A stretch of 64,000 nt of DNA from Haloactinopolyspora alba (GTDB lineage: Bacteria; Actinomycetota; Actinomycetes; Jiangellales; Jiangellaceae): contig NZ_PYGE01000019.1 of the NCBI RefSeq assembly GCF_003014555.1, forward strand, positions 34,690-98,689. Reading direction: 5' to 3'. Under the pieces are notes generated by a model. That model saw only the letters and a program-made list of their open reading frames with translations, was not told the origin of the DNA and did no database searches. This document shows, one piece after another, positions 15,746 through 23,201 of this stretch; the stretch's first letter is position 1; the number at the start of each line of letters is the position of its first letter. The position numbers and the translations under genes were made by a program.

Positions 15746-16717
15746 ATGGACTTCGACCTCGCGATGGCCTTCGGTGCGTTCCTGGTGGCGATCGTCGTCG
15801 GCATGACCGGCATGGGCGGCGGTGCGTTGATGACGCCCATGCTGGTGACGATCTTCGGTGTGCCGCCACTGACCGCCGTCTCCAGTGACCTGGTCGCCGC
15901 GGCCGTGATGAAACCGGTCGGCAGCGTCGTGCACCTGAGACGTGGCACGGTGAACCTCGACCTGGTCCGGTGGCTGTGCATCGGCTCGATTCCGTGCGCC
16001 TTCGGCGGGGTTCTGATCGCGCGGGCACTCGGCGACGGCCAGGACGTGCAGTCGGTGATCAAGGTGGCGCTCGGGGTCGCCCTGCTGATCGCCGCGACCG
16101 GACTCGCGGTGCGCGGATACCTGGCCCTGGTCGACCGGGCTGCCCACCGAGTCGACGACCGGCGGACCGCGGCGCCCGGTGAGCCGGCCGCGATGGCGGC
16201 GCCGCACGTCAAGGCGCGCCCGATCCCGACGCTGATCGTCGGCGCCGTCGGCGGGTTGGTCGTCGGGATGTCGTCGGTGGGGTCCGGTTCGCTGATGATC
16301 GTCGCGTTGCTCGCGCTCTACCCGATGCTCCGCGCGAACCACCTGGTCGGCACCGACCTGGTGCAGGCGGTGCCGCTGGTGGTGGCAGCGGCGGTCGGGC
16401 ACATCCTGTTCGGCGACTTCCACCTCGACGTCACCGCGGCCCTGCTCGCCGGGTCGATCCCCGGGGTCTATCTCGGTTCGCTGGTCTCGTCCCGCGCGCC
16501 CGGTGGGCTGGTGCGGCGTGCGCTGGCCTTCGTGCTGCTCGCCTCCGCGCTGAACATGTTCGGCCTGTCCAACGCCGCCCTCGGGCTGACGCTGGCCGGT
16601 GTGCTCGTCGCCGTGTCGCTGATCTGGATGCTGCTGCGTAAGCGGCACGGGCTGACGGCGGTGCCGACGCGCGGCGAGGCGCGCGAGCCGGAGGTGGCCG
16701 GTTCGGATCGGCAGTGA
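15746..16717 (+). CDS. TauE/SafE (TSUP) family sulfite/organosulfur exporter-like permease
   Basis: A 323-residue membrane protein with about eight helices. The two family half-motifs are clear: VGMTGMGGGALMTPMLV near the N-terminus and VGMSSVGSGSLMIVALLALYP in the second half, each followed by the loop containing S-D-L-V or G-T-D-L-V. A polar loop of about 40 residues lies between the halves. TSUP proteins move sulfite, sulfoacetate or related anions. The leader is very short, and a dyad overlaps the promoter, so expression is probably repressed until an inducer appears. Expression with sulfur metabolism is a guess from the family. Confidence 0.85.
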   Translation: MDFDLAMAFGAFLVAIVVGMTGMGGGALMTPMLVTIFGVPPLTAVSSDLVAAAVMKPVGSVVHLRRGTVNLDLVRWLCIGSIPCAFGGVLIARALGDGQDVQSVIKVALGVALLIAATGLAVRGYLALVDRAAHRVDDRRTAAPGEPAAMAAPHVKARPIPTLIVGAVGGLVVGMSSVGSGSLMIVALLALYPMLRANHLVGTDLVQAVPLVVAAAVGHILFGDFHLDVTAALLAGSIPGVYLGSLVSSRAPGGLVRRALAFVLLASALNMFGLSNAALGLTLAGVLVAVSLIWMLLRKRHGLTAVPTRGEAREPEVAGSDRQ

Positions 16718-16732
16718 ACCGAACCCAGCGGG

Positions 16733-17065
16733 TCACGAGCGGGGTGCGTACATGATGACGGCGACGCCGACGAGGCAGATGGCCGCGCCGATGATGTCGT
16801 AGCGGTCGGGACGGAACCCGTCGACCAGCACGCCCCACGCCAGCGACCCCGCCACGAAGATGCCGCCGTACGCGGCGAGGATCCGGCCGAAGTGCGGGTC
16901 TGGCTGCAGTGTCGCCACGAAGCCGTACAACCCGAGCGCGATCACGCCGGCTCCGGCCCAGAGCAGACCGCGTTCCTCGCGTACGCCCTGCCAGACGAGC
17001 CAGGCACCGCCGATCTCCGCGACGGCGGCGAGGACGAACAGCGCGATCGACCGAGTGACGGTCAT
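16733..17065 (-). CDS. YnfA/UPF0060 family small membrane protein
   Basis: A 110-residue protein with four membrane helices. The signatures [11 protein letters not shown] and [32 protein letters not shown], then the [12 protein letters not shown] stretch, are diagnostic of UPF0060/YnfA, a group related to small multidrug exporters. Its substrate is not established. I use ATG 17065; a GTG six bases upstream is also possible. It converges with the TauE gene, 15 bp away. Confidence 0.9.
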   Translation of the reverse strand: MTVTRSIALFVLAAVAEIGGAWLVWQGVREERGLLWAGAGVIALGLYGFVATLQPDPHFGRILAAYGGIFVAGSLAWGVLVDGFRPDRYDIIGAAICLVGVAVIMYAPRS

Positions 17066-17146
17066 GGGCACACTCTAGGTGCGTCCGGCCAGCGCAGTGA
17101 ACGGTATCGGGCACTCGGCGGAGCCTTCACACGACGCCAGGTCGTA

Positions 17147-17473
17147 CTACGCCGTCTCGGCCAGCCGCTGCAGCCCGTCCAGGACGTCCTGGTGCGCGCT
17201 CGGCACCGTCACGGTCAGCTCGGTCCCAGTGAAGGTGAAGGTGAAGAACGAGCAGCATCCGCTCTCTCGCGTGGCGAGGTCGCGGGCGCCGGCCTGGGTC
17301 TCGGGGCTGCCGTCGAGGACGAGGAGGAGCTCGGTGGGGGAGCGACGGGTGACTGACCGGAGCGCGGTGGCGAACAGCGACTCGAACTCGGCCACACGCA
17401 ACGGCTGCTCCGCGGTGGGCAGCGTGCACGACGTCGGAACGAACGACGGGTGCGGGGTGCTGGTGGTGTCCAT
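17147..17473 (-). CDS. Small cysteine-containing protein under a MerR-type promoter
   Basis: A 108-residue soluble protein with TSCTLPTAEQPLRVAEFESLF at the start and ATRESGCCSFFTFTFTGTEL near the end. One Cys before and a Cys-Cys pair after the central helix could bind a soft metal. Similar proteins lie beside MerR-family regulators in actinobacteria, as I recall; the function is not established. The ATG at 17473 sits within two bases of the expected transcription start of a 19-bp-spacer promoter, so the message is probably leaderless. The usual merR partner is absent from this window. Confidence 0.65.
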   Translation of the reverse strand: MDTTSTPHPSFVPTSCTLPTAEQPLRVAEFESLFATALRSVTRRSPTELLLVLDGSPETQAGARDLATRESGCCSFFTFTFTGTELTVTVPSAHQDVLDGLQRLAETA

Positions 17474-17481
17474 GTCCCCAA

Positions 17482-17512
17482 ACGTAAGTCTGTACCCGGG
17501 TACCGGATTCAA
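17482..17512 (-). promoter_or_regulatory. MerR-type promoter with 19-bp spacer
   Basis: Read on the minus strand, TTGAAT (17512-17507) and TTACGT (17487-17482) are 19 bp apart, two longer than normal. The spacer holds the perfect palindrome GTACCCGGGTAC (17492-17503). Overlong spacing with a central dyad is the hallmark of MerR-family activation by DNA untwisting. It faces the Cys-rich gene at 17473. Confidence 0.75.
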
Positions 17513-17673
17513 CCCCGAGTGTCCACGATGCCGCCGATTTCCCGCCGTGGGGCATGTCACCGATGGCTGAACCGAGACGAACGCGTAGGGTCAAGACCAT
17601 TGTCGAGCGCCGCCGTGGCCGCGATCATGGTGTGCGGGTCGCGCGGGCGGAGGCGCCGGGAGGTTTACAGCAC

Positions 17674-18366
17674 ATGGAAGAACACGTGGGGGCCGACGAC
17701 GGCCGTCCTGGCTCAGCGGGAGAGCACGCGCTCCAGGAAGCTCACGGCAGCCGCGAACGTGCGGACCGGTTCTACCGGGAACAGATGTCCGATCACCTCA
17801 ACGCACGGATGCGCGAGTTCGTGGGGCGCATGGAGATGGTCTTCGTCGGCACGGCGGACTCCGGCGGCGAGAGCGACGTGAGCTTCCGCGCCGGGCCGGC
17901 CGGGTTCGTGCGGGTACTCGACCCGCGGTCGCTGGCGTGGCCGGAGTACCGCGGGAACGGAGTACTGGCGAGCGCGGGCAACATCACCGAGAACCCGCAC
18001 GTCGGCCTGTTGTTCATGGATTTCGTCCGCGATCTGATCGGGCTGCACGTGAACGGCACGTCGTCGTTGATCTCGACGAGCGAGTTCCAGGAGCGGTATC
18101 CCGATCAGGAGGTCGAGGCGGACATTCCCGGCCGCCGGCCGGAACGGTGGGTCGTCGTGCACGTCGAGGAGGCCTACATCCACTGCTCGAAGCATGTTCC
18201 GCGGATGGTGCCGGTTCGACGTGGCCGATCGTGGGGGACCGACGACGGCCGGAAGAAGGGCGGCGACGCGTTCGGTGTGGCCGCCGAGCGGGGCCTGGGA
18301 CCGCATCGGCGCGATGCCGCGGAGCAGCCGGTCAGCACGCGGATCCGGCACGTCGAGGAGTCCTGA
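17674..18366 (+). CDS. Pyridoxamine 5'-phosphate oxidase-family (FMN-binding split barrel) protein
   Basis: A 230-residue protein with the split-barrel pattern EMVFVGTADSGGESDVSFRAGPAGFVRVLD, then PEYRGNGVLASAGNITENPHVGLLFMDF and a late VHVEEAYIHCSKHVPR, which matches a group of PPOX-like proteins that bind FMN or heme and act on unknown substrates. The N-terminal 40 residues and the C-terminal 40 are polar and less conserved. The ATG at 17674 has GGGAGG nine bases upstream; earlier in-frame starts lack one. The YrhK-domain gene follows after 27 bp in the same direction. Confidence 0.8.
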   Translation: MEEHVGADDGRPGSAGEHALQEAHGSRERADRFYREQMSDHLNARMREFVGRMEMVFVGTADSGGESDVSFRAGPAGFVRVLDPRSLAWPEYRGNGVLASAGNITENPHVGLLFMDFVRDLIGLHVNGTSSLISTSEFQERYPDQEVEADIPGRRPERWVVVHVEEAYIHCSKHVPRMVPVRRGRSWGTDDGRKKGGDAFGVAAERGLGPHRRDAAEQPVSTRIRHVEES

Positions 18367-18393
18367 GCCGCCCACGTCTGGTGAGATGGCGGC

Positions 18394-18684
18394 ATGTCCG
18401 AACACAGGGACGGGCGCGGGCTGACGATCCGGATCGGTCACGAGGAGCTGGTGATCCGGCAGCGCTACGAGACCGCCAGCATCGTCAACGACATCCTCAT
18501 CGCGGTGTGGTTCATCGTCGGCAGCGTCATGTTCTTCTCCGAGGCCTGGACCACGGCCGGCACCTGGTGCTTCCTGATCGGCAGCGTCGAACTGCTGATC
18601 CGGCCGGTGATCCGGCTCGGCCGCCAGGTGCACCTGCGGCGCATCCAGGCCCGTAACCCCGGCGAGGCCGCGCACGACTTCTGA
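18394..18684 (+). CDS. YrhK domain protein
   Basis: A 96-residue protein with two membrane helices. The stretch YETASIVNDILIAVWFIVGSVMFFSEAW and then GTWCFLIGSVELLIRPVIRLGR matches the YrhK domain, whose function is unknown. The N-terminal 30 residues are a small beta-hairpin-like cytoplasmic part. It follows the PPOX gene with the same direction and ends eight bases before the convergent NmrA-like gene. Confidence 0.8.
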   Translation: MSEHRDGRGLTIRIGHEELVIRQRYETASIVNDILIAVWFIVGSVMFFSEAWTTAGTWCFLIGSVELLIRPVIRLGRQVHLRRIQARNPGEAAHDF

Positions 18685-18691
18685 GGCAGCC

Positions 18692-19549
18692 TCACGCAGG
18701 CCGTGAGCGGAACGTGTCGGCGTGATCGACGGCCCATTGCCGGAACGTGCGGGCCGGACGGCCGGTGACGTCCTGCACCGCGGTGGTGACGGGCTCGGGC
18801 CGCTCGACCATCGCAGCCCAGGCGTCCAGAGCGGCGTCCACGTAGCCGGAGTCACCCCACTGGCTCAGCAGCATCTCGCGGGCCTCGGCCGGCGTGGGTT
18901 CGTCCCAGCGCACCGTCCGTCCGACGGCCTCGCCGATGATGCGCACCTGCTCGGCCTGCGTGACGGCCTCCGGCCCGGTGAGAGCGTACGAGCGCCCGGC
19001 GTGTCCGTCCGTGGTCAGCGTGGCCGCGGCGACGGCGGCGATGTCGGCCTCGTGGATGAGTGAGCGTGCTGCCGCACCGTACGGCCAGCGGACGACGCCC
19101 TCGGTCCGGATCTGCTCGGCCCAGCCGAACGTGTTGCCGGCGAACCCGCCCGCGCGGAGGAAGGTCCACTCGAGCCCGGCCGCCTCGATCAGCTCCTCGA
19201 TCCGGCCCCAGAACCCGTCCGGGCGGGCGCCGCCGGCATCGGCCATCGCCGACAGGTACACGACGCGGCGAGCGTGCCGCGCGATCGCGTCGACGACGGC
19301 CGGTGCGCCCTCGGCGGAGAACATCGGCCACAGCAGGAAGACGGAGTCGACACCGTCGAGTGCGGCGTGCAGCGTGTCCGGTTCGGTGAGATCGCCGCGC
19401 ACGACGTCGACACCGGCCGGCAGTTGCGCCGTCACCGGGTTCCGGACCATCGCGCGTACGTCGGTGCCGGCGTCCAGCAGTTGCGGGACGAGATGGCGGC
19501 CGGTCTTTCCGGTGGCGCCGGTGACCAGGACGGTTCCTGCTGCGGGCAT
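18692..19549 (-). CDS. NmrA-like NAD(P)-binding protein
   Basis: A 285-residue short-chain dehydrogenase of the NmrA/atypical type. The dinucleotide loop VLVTGATGKTGRHLV is at residues 6-20, followed by VRGDLTEPDTLHAALDGVDSVFLL and a WTFLRAGGFAGNTFGW segment typical of NmrA and NAD(P)H-binding epimerase-like proteins. The catalytic Tyr-x-x-x-Lys is not evident, as in NmrA relatives that act as redox sensors or reductases with loose activity. The ATG at 19549 follows GAGGAG; an upstream ATG at 19597 seems too far. Confidence 0.82.
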   Translation of the reverse strand: MPAAGTVLVTGATGKTGRHLVPQLLDAGTDVRAMVRNPVTAQLPAGVDVVRGDLTEPDTLHAALDGVDSVFLLWPMFSAEGAPAVVDAIARHARRVVYLSAMADAGGARPDGFWGRIEELIEAAGLEWTFLRAGGFAGNTFGWAEQIRTEGVVRWPYGAAARSLIHEADIAAVAAATLTTDGHAGRSYALTGPEAVTQAEQVRIIGEAVGRTVRWDEPTPAEAREMLLSQWGDSGYVDAALDAWAAMVERPEPVTTAVQDVTGRPARTFRQWAVDHADTFRSRPA

Positions 19550-19604
19550 CGGGTGCTCCTCACGTGGCGTGGTTGTCACCCGATCGTCGAACCTCAACTA
19601 TGGT

Positions 19605-21119
19605 TCATGTCAAACTCGGCGCTGTGACGCGCGGGAACGCCGGCCCCGGCTCGCCCACGGAGCCGCCGGAACCGAGCTGGTCCTGCAACTGCCGTGCACC
19701 TCCGGGCAGGAACGGCGCGAGCTCGGCCGCCAGCACCCGGCACGCGTGCACCAGTGCCGTCAGGACGCCGTCGAGGCGTTCGCCGGCGCTGCCGTCGCCG
19801 TCGCGTTCGCGCCGCGCCAGCTCCCAGGGCCGTTCGGCCTCGACGAGCCGGTTGCCGGCGTCGACGAGCGTGCGGAGGGCGTCGGTCGCGGCGCGGAAGT
19901 CGAACACGGCGAGCTGCCGGTCGATCTCGGCGGGCAGCAAGTCGGCAGTGGTCACGATGTCAACGTCGCCGGGCACCGGAGCCGTCCCGATTCCCCCGTC
20001 GCGGAACCGCCGGGCCTGGGCGACGGTCCGGTTGACCAGGTTGCCGAGCCCGTGAGCGAGGTCGCCGTCGTGCCGCGCGGCCAGCCTGGCCTCGGTGAAG
20101 TCCGCGTCCCCGACCCGCGGCACCTCGGACAGCAGCCACCACCGCACCGCGTCGGTGCCGTACCGCCGCGCCAGGTCGACCGGGTCGGCGGTGGTGCCGG
20201 CGCTCTTGGAGATCTTGGCGCCGTCCGCGGTGAGGTAGTCGTGCACGAAGATCGTCGTCGGCAGCGGCTCGCCCGCGGCGAGCAGCAGCGCGGGCCAGTA
20301 GACGGCATGGAAGCGCAGAATGCCTTTCCCGACGACGTGAATGCGCTCGGACGAGCCCGTCCACCATCGCTCGTAGGCGGCGTCCCCGGTGCCGTAGCCG
20401 AGCGCGGTGACGTAGTTGGCCAGCGCGTCCAGCCACACGTAGACGACCTGCTCCGGGTCGTCGGGCACGGGGATTCCCCAGCCGCCGGCGCGTGCGGCCG
20501 GACGCGAGACGCTGAAGTCGCGCAGCCCGTTGCGCACGAACGCCAGGACCTCGTGCCGCTTGGCGGCCGGCTCGACGCGCAGCCGCCCCGACTCCAGGGC
20601 GCGCAGGAGCTGGTCGGAGTAGCGCGACAGCCGGAAGAACCAGTTCTGCTCGACGACCCGTTCCGGCGGCACGCCGTGTTCGGCGCACGTGCCGCCGGTG
20701 AGCTCGTCCGGATCGTAGAACCGCTCGCAGCCGGAGCAGTAGAGGCCGTCGTAGCGGTGCCGGTACAGGTCGCCCTGTGCGGCGATCCGCCGCCACAGGC
20801 GCTGCACGCCCGGTGCGTGTCTGGGGTCCGAGGCCGTGCTGATGAAGTCGTCGTACGACAACGCGAGCGGATCGTGCAGCGCGGCGAAGCGCGACGCGTT
20901 GGCGGTGACGAACTCGGCCACCGGCACGCCGGCGTCGCGGGCGGCGGTGACGTTCTTCAGCGCGTTGTCGTCGGTCCCGGTGAGCAAGCGGGTCGGGGCC
21001 GCGCGCAGGCGCCGGTGCCGGGCGAGGACGTCGGCCTGCACGAGCTCGAGCGCGTGCCCGAGATGTGGCTCGGCGTTGACGTAGGGGATCGCTGTGGTGA
21101 CGTAGACGGAGTCGAGCAT
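19605..21119 (-). CDS. metG: Methionyl-tRNA synthetase, divergent form
   Basis: A 504-residue class I synthetase. The HIGH motif is His19-Leu-Gly-His22, the KMSKS motif reads Lys302-Ile-Ser-Lys-Ser306, and the zinc knuckle is CSGCERFYDPDELTGGTC with a following His. The anticodon-binding domain follows KMSKS. Motifs such as GTDDNALKNVTAARDAGVP differ from the canonical GTDEHG-type sequence of the common actinobacterial enzyme, so this may be a second, divergent MetRS; another metG may exist elsewhere. There is no C-terminal tRNA-binding EMAP domain. A leader peptide with tandem Met codons and an SD-covering hairpin precede it, suggesting induction when charged tRNA-Met is scarce. Confidence 0.92.
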   Translation of the reverse strand: MLDSVYVTTAIPYVNAEPHLGHALELVQADVLARHRRLRAAPTRLLTGTDDNALKNVTAARDAGVPVAEFVTANASRFAALHDPLALSYDDFISTASDPRHAPGVQRLWRRIAAQGDLYRHRYDGLYCSGCERFYDPDELTGGTCAEHGVPPERVVEQNWFFRLSRYSDQLLRALESGRLRVEPAAKRHEVLAFVRNGLRDFSVSRPAARAGGWGIPVPDDPEQVVYVWLDALANYVTALGYGTGDAAYERWWTGSSERIHVVGKGILRFHAVYWPALLLAAGEPLPTTIFVHDYLTADGAKISKSAGTTADPVDLARRYGTDAVRWWLLSEVPRVGDADFTEARLAARHDGDLAHGLGNLVNRTVAQARRFRDGGIGTAPVPGDVDIVTTADLLPAEIDRQLAVFDFRAATDALRTLVDAGNRLVEAERPWELARRERDGDGSAGERLDGVLTALVHACRVLAAELAPFLPGGARQLQDQLGSGGSVGEPGPAFPRVTAPSLT

Positions 21120-21120
21120 G

Positions 21121-21190
21121 ACGTGTCCTCTCCGCCCTAGACCGGTCGGGGGACACGTGTGCGGCGAGGCCCCGGCACGGCAGGGCCTCG
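21121..21190 (-). promoter_or_regulatory. metG leader: two hairpins, one covering the ribosome site
   Basis: On the minus strand the message passes CGAGGCCC-loop-GGGCCUCG (21190-21165, eight perfect pairs) and then ACGTGTCC...GGACACGT (21158-21121, eight pairs). The 3' arm of the second stem joins the SD GGAGAGGA, one base before the metG ATG. GGGCC in hairpin 1 can also pair with GGCCC in the leader peptide coding region. No T-run follows, so control of translation is more likely than of termination. Confidence 0.65.
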
Positions 21191-21203
21191 TGAGTCGCTG
21201 GTG

Positions 21204-21263
21204 TCAGCGCACGCCGGTGGGCCCCGCGGCGGGGCGCATCATCCGGAGCGTGCTCGTGTGCAT
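21204..21263 (-). CDS. Leader peptide with tandem Met codons upstream of metG
   Basis: A 19-residue open frame, MHTSTLRMMRPAAGPTGVR, ending in TGA. Codons 8 and 9 are two consecutive ATGs, in a peptide placed 84 bases before a methionyl-tRNA synthetase gene. A -10 box TATGAT ends seven bases before the first A of the ATG, so translation would begin at the first base of the transcript, as is common for actinobacterial leader peptides. Ribosome stalling at the Met codons would melt the local CCCCG-CCG-CGGGG stem (in codons 10-15) and change the hairpins that follow. Too short for ordinary homology evidence; the case rests on position and structure. Confidence 0.65.
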   Translation of the reverse strand: MHTSTLRMMRPAAGPTGVR

Positions 21264-21269
21264 GAAACG

Positions 21270-21275
21270 ATCATA
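21270..21275 (-). promoter_or_regulatory. -10 element for the metG leader
   Basis: TATGAT on the minus strand (21275-21270). The expected start is about 21263, the A of the leader peptide ATG. A -35 is weak: GATCGG lies 17-18 bases upstream. Confidence 0.55.
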
Positions 21276-21524
21276 GCACCGGGATGCGAGCGCCGATCGA
21301 CAAGCGATATGACAAGGGCGTGACAGCGCGGATAATGTCCGATTCAAACGTCCTTGACCGATCCTGACGCCGTCATTCGAAGAAATGGAGCTGAGATTTC
21401 GGCTTTTCCCTTGCATGTATTCGGGAATTGCTACACAGTCATTACATGACCTACCCGGTCGTCCGGACCACGAGCTTGGATCTGGTGGGTCACGATGTCG
21501 AATACCGCTGCCAAGGAGACTGAC

Positions 21525-21605
21525 ATGCATCTCGCTACCGGCCTGGTGGACTCGCTCGTCGAACTGCTCAATGGCTTGTTGGAAGGCGTCGCAGGGCTGT
21601 TGTGA
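21525..21605 (+). CDS. 26-residue amphipathic peptide
   Basis: The frame encodes a 26-residue peptide with the start MHLATGLVDSLVELL and end NGLLEGVAGLL. AAGGAG lies eight bases before the ATG, a strong ribosome site, and a 16-bp perfect hairpin follows 63 bases after the stop. Leu and Val fall on one helical face, with Asp and Glu on the other, so it would form a negatively charged amphipathic helix. There is no signal peptide or Cys. Candidates are a membrane-active small peptide, a toxin, or a subunit of a membrane complex; I cannot choose. No clear promoter was found; ATGACA (21309-21314) and GATAAT (21331-21336) with 16 bp between them is one possibility. Confidence 0.6.
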   Translation: MHLATGLVDSLVELLNGLLEGVAGLL

Positions 21606-21668
21606 CCCGCTTTCCGATCATGTAGGTCTATTTCCCGAGAGGTGGGCGCTCGGCGGCTCCCCACCCGC

Positions 21669-21714
21669 GCCGCCCGTACGCACCCGGCATTTCCGCCCGG
21701 TGCGTACGGGCGGC
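21669..21714 (+). terminator. Strong hairpin terminator after the small peptide gene
   Basis: GCCGCCCGTACGCACC (21669-21684) pairs perfectly over 16 bases with 21699-21714, with a 14-base loop, and GATTCTTTG follows on the plus strand. It ends transcription from the peptide gene and could also stop the minus-strand nucleotidase transcript, whose stop is at 21726. Confidence 0.85.
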
Positions 21715-21725
21715 GATTCTTTGTG

Positions 21726-23180
21726 TCATGCGGGGTATTCCACCGGGTGTTCCGGGGCGTGTTCCGGCGCCCGTTCGATGGGGACGACGTCGTGCGGCAG
21801 GCTCGTCCGCGCCGCACGCAGGAACGCGTACGGCGTCCGGCGACCCAGGTTCGCCACCCGCGAGGTGTAGACGTCGGCGTACTTCTCGACCTGCCGCGCG
21901 AACAGGCTCTTGTCGTTGCCGGCGCGCATGAGCGGGCCCCAGGTGGCGCTGCCCAGCTCGCCGGCGGCGCGGGCCAGCGGGGCGATCCGGTCGTCCAGCT
22001 GGCGCAGCGCTTCCCGCAGCGCGTCGAGCGTCTCGCGCCCGGCCGGCTCACTGCCGTCGCCGGGCGTGCGCAGCCGGGAAAGCCGCGCTTGCGCGAGACG
22101 GTCCTCGAGCTCGACCTTCTCCGCCATCAGCCGCCGCAGCTCGCTCTCGTCCGCGGCGAAGCGGGCCGCGGCGGCGACCTCGGCCTCGAGCTCGGGCATG
22201 ATGAGCGCGGTCCGCCAGCGCAGCGCCGACTTCGTCACGTGCACGTCACCGAACAGATGGTCGCCGACGTAGAGGATCTCGTCGCCGGTGAGCCCGAGGC
22301 TCTGCTCGACGTGGTGCGCGCCACCACCGTGGTAGATCTCGCCGGTGCGGAACGGGCCACGGTGCGGGGTCAACAGACCGCGCTCGGTGTCGACCACCTG
22401 GAAGGCCGGTTCGTTCTCGGAGAAGAACCTCGGCTTCGCCGCGGACACCACGACAATGTCGAACAGGTCACGCCAGTTGCCGGACGGGACGTGCCGGTCG
22501 AAGGCGTAGCTCATCATCGAGCTGGTGTAGGACCATTCGCTGTTCGTGATCAGCAGCAGCCGCTTGCCGGCCAGACGCTGGTCGATCAGCGTCTGGGCGG
22601 TGTCGGGGTCGAGGTCGCAGAACCGGTCCGGGTCCGCGACGATCTCCGCCTTCAGCGCCCCCGTCGTGTGCGACTCGTCGAGGGCGCCGGAGACGATGCG
22701 GTACAGCTCGTCGTAGCCGAGCGGACCGGTGATCACCCCCGCGTCCAGGCGGTCGACCTGCTGGGCGTACAGCGCAGCCTCGGAGATGGAGAACAGCGTG
22801 TTCATGAAGCGGAACCGGGGCTCGGCCAGGTCTACCGTGACGCCGGCGTAGGTCGTGCGCAGCTCGTCGAACGACAGCTGCCGGGTGCCGTGCTGGGCCT
22901 GGATGACGTAGCCGAACCGGGTCGCCTTGACGAGGTTGCCGAGTTCGAGGTCGATGACGAGGCCCTGCAGGTACAGGTCGGGATCGAAGACGAGGTCGTC
23001 GACCGGGAACCCGCCGGAGGCGAGCACCCGGCACGCGTGCCGGAAGGCCGCGTGCTCCCACTCGTCGGTGCGGTAGTGGATGAGGGTGTAGTCCATGTCG
23101 TACCCGATGGCCCGCACCGACCGCAGGTTCAGCGTCCGGTTGGCGTAGACGTCGCGTTCCGGATCGACAGCAGAGCTCAT
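21726..23180 (-). CDS. HAD-IG family 5'-nucleotidase
   Basis: A 484-residue protein of the large HAD-superfamily purine nucleotidase type. Motif I reads AIGYDMDYTLIHY (first Asp as nucleophile), motif II LLLITNSEWSY, and motif IV GDEILYVGDHLFGDV. A helical region from about residue 340 (ADESELRRLMAEKVELEDRL) and a long C-terminal tail follow. The family dephosphorylates nucleoside 5'-monophosphates. It starts 21 bp after the polyol permease gene, in the same direction, so it may ride at the end of that operon. The strong hairpin just downstream ends the unit. Confidence 0.88.
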   Translation of the reverse strand: MSSAVDPERDVYANRTLNLRSVRAIGYDMDYTLIHYRTDEWEHAAFRHACRVLASGGFPVDDLVFDPDLYLQGLVIDLELGNLVKATRFGYVIQAQHGTRQLSFDELRTTYAGVTVDLAEPRFRFMNTLFSISEAALYAQQVDRLDAGVITGPLGYDELYRIVSGALDESHTTGALKAEIVADPDRFCDLDPDTAQTLIDQRLAGKRLLLITNSEWSYTSSMMSYAFDRHVPSGNWRDLFDIVVVSAAKPRFFSENEPAFQVVDTERGLLTPHRGPFRTGEIYHGGGAHHVEQSLGLTGDEILYVGDHLFGDVHVTKSALRWRTALIMPELEAEVAAAARFAADESELRRLMAEKVELEDRLAQARLSRLRTPGDGSEPAGRETLDALREALRQLDDRIAPLARAAGELGSATWGPLMRAGNDKSLFARQVEKYADVYTSRVANLGRRTPYAFLRAARTSLPHDVVPIERAPEHAPEHPVEYPA

Positions 23181-23201
23181 GGCACCGACTGTAAGGCGAG
23201 C

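Noticed and set aside
21117..21275. T-box riboswitch before metG
   Set aside because: The conserved T-box sequence and specifier loop are not present; a short coding frame with Met codons fits better.
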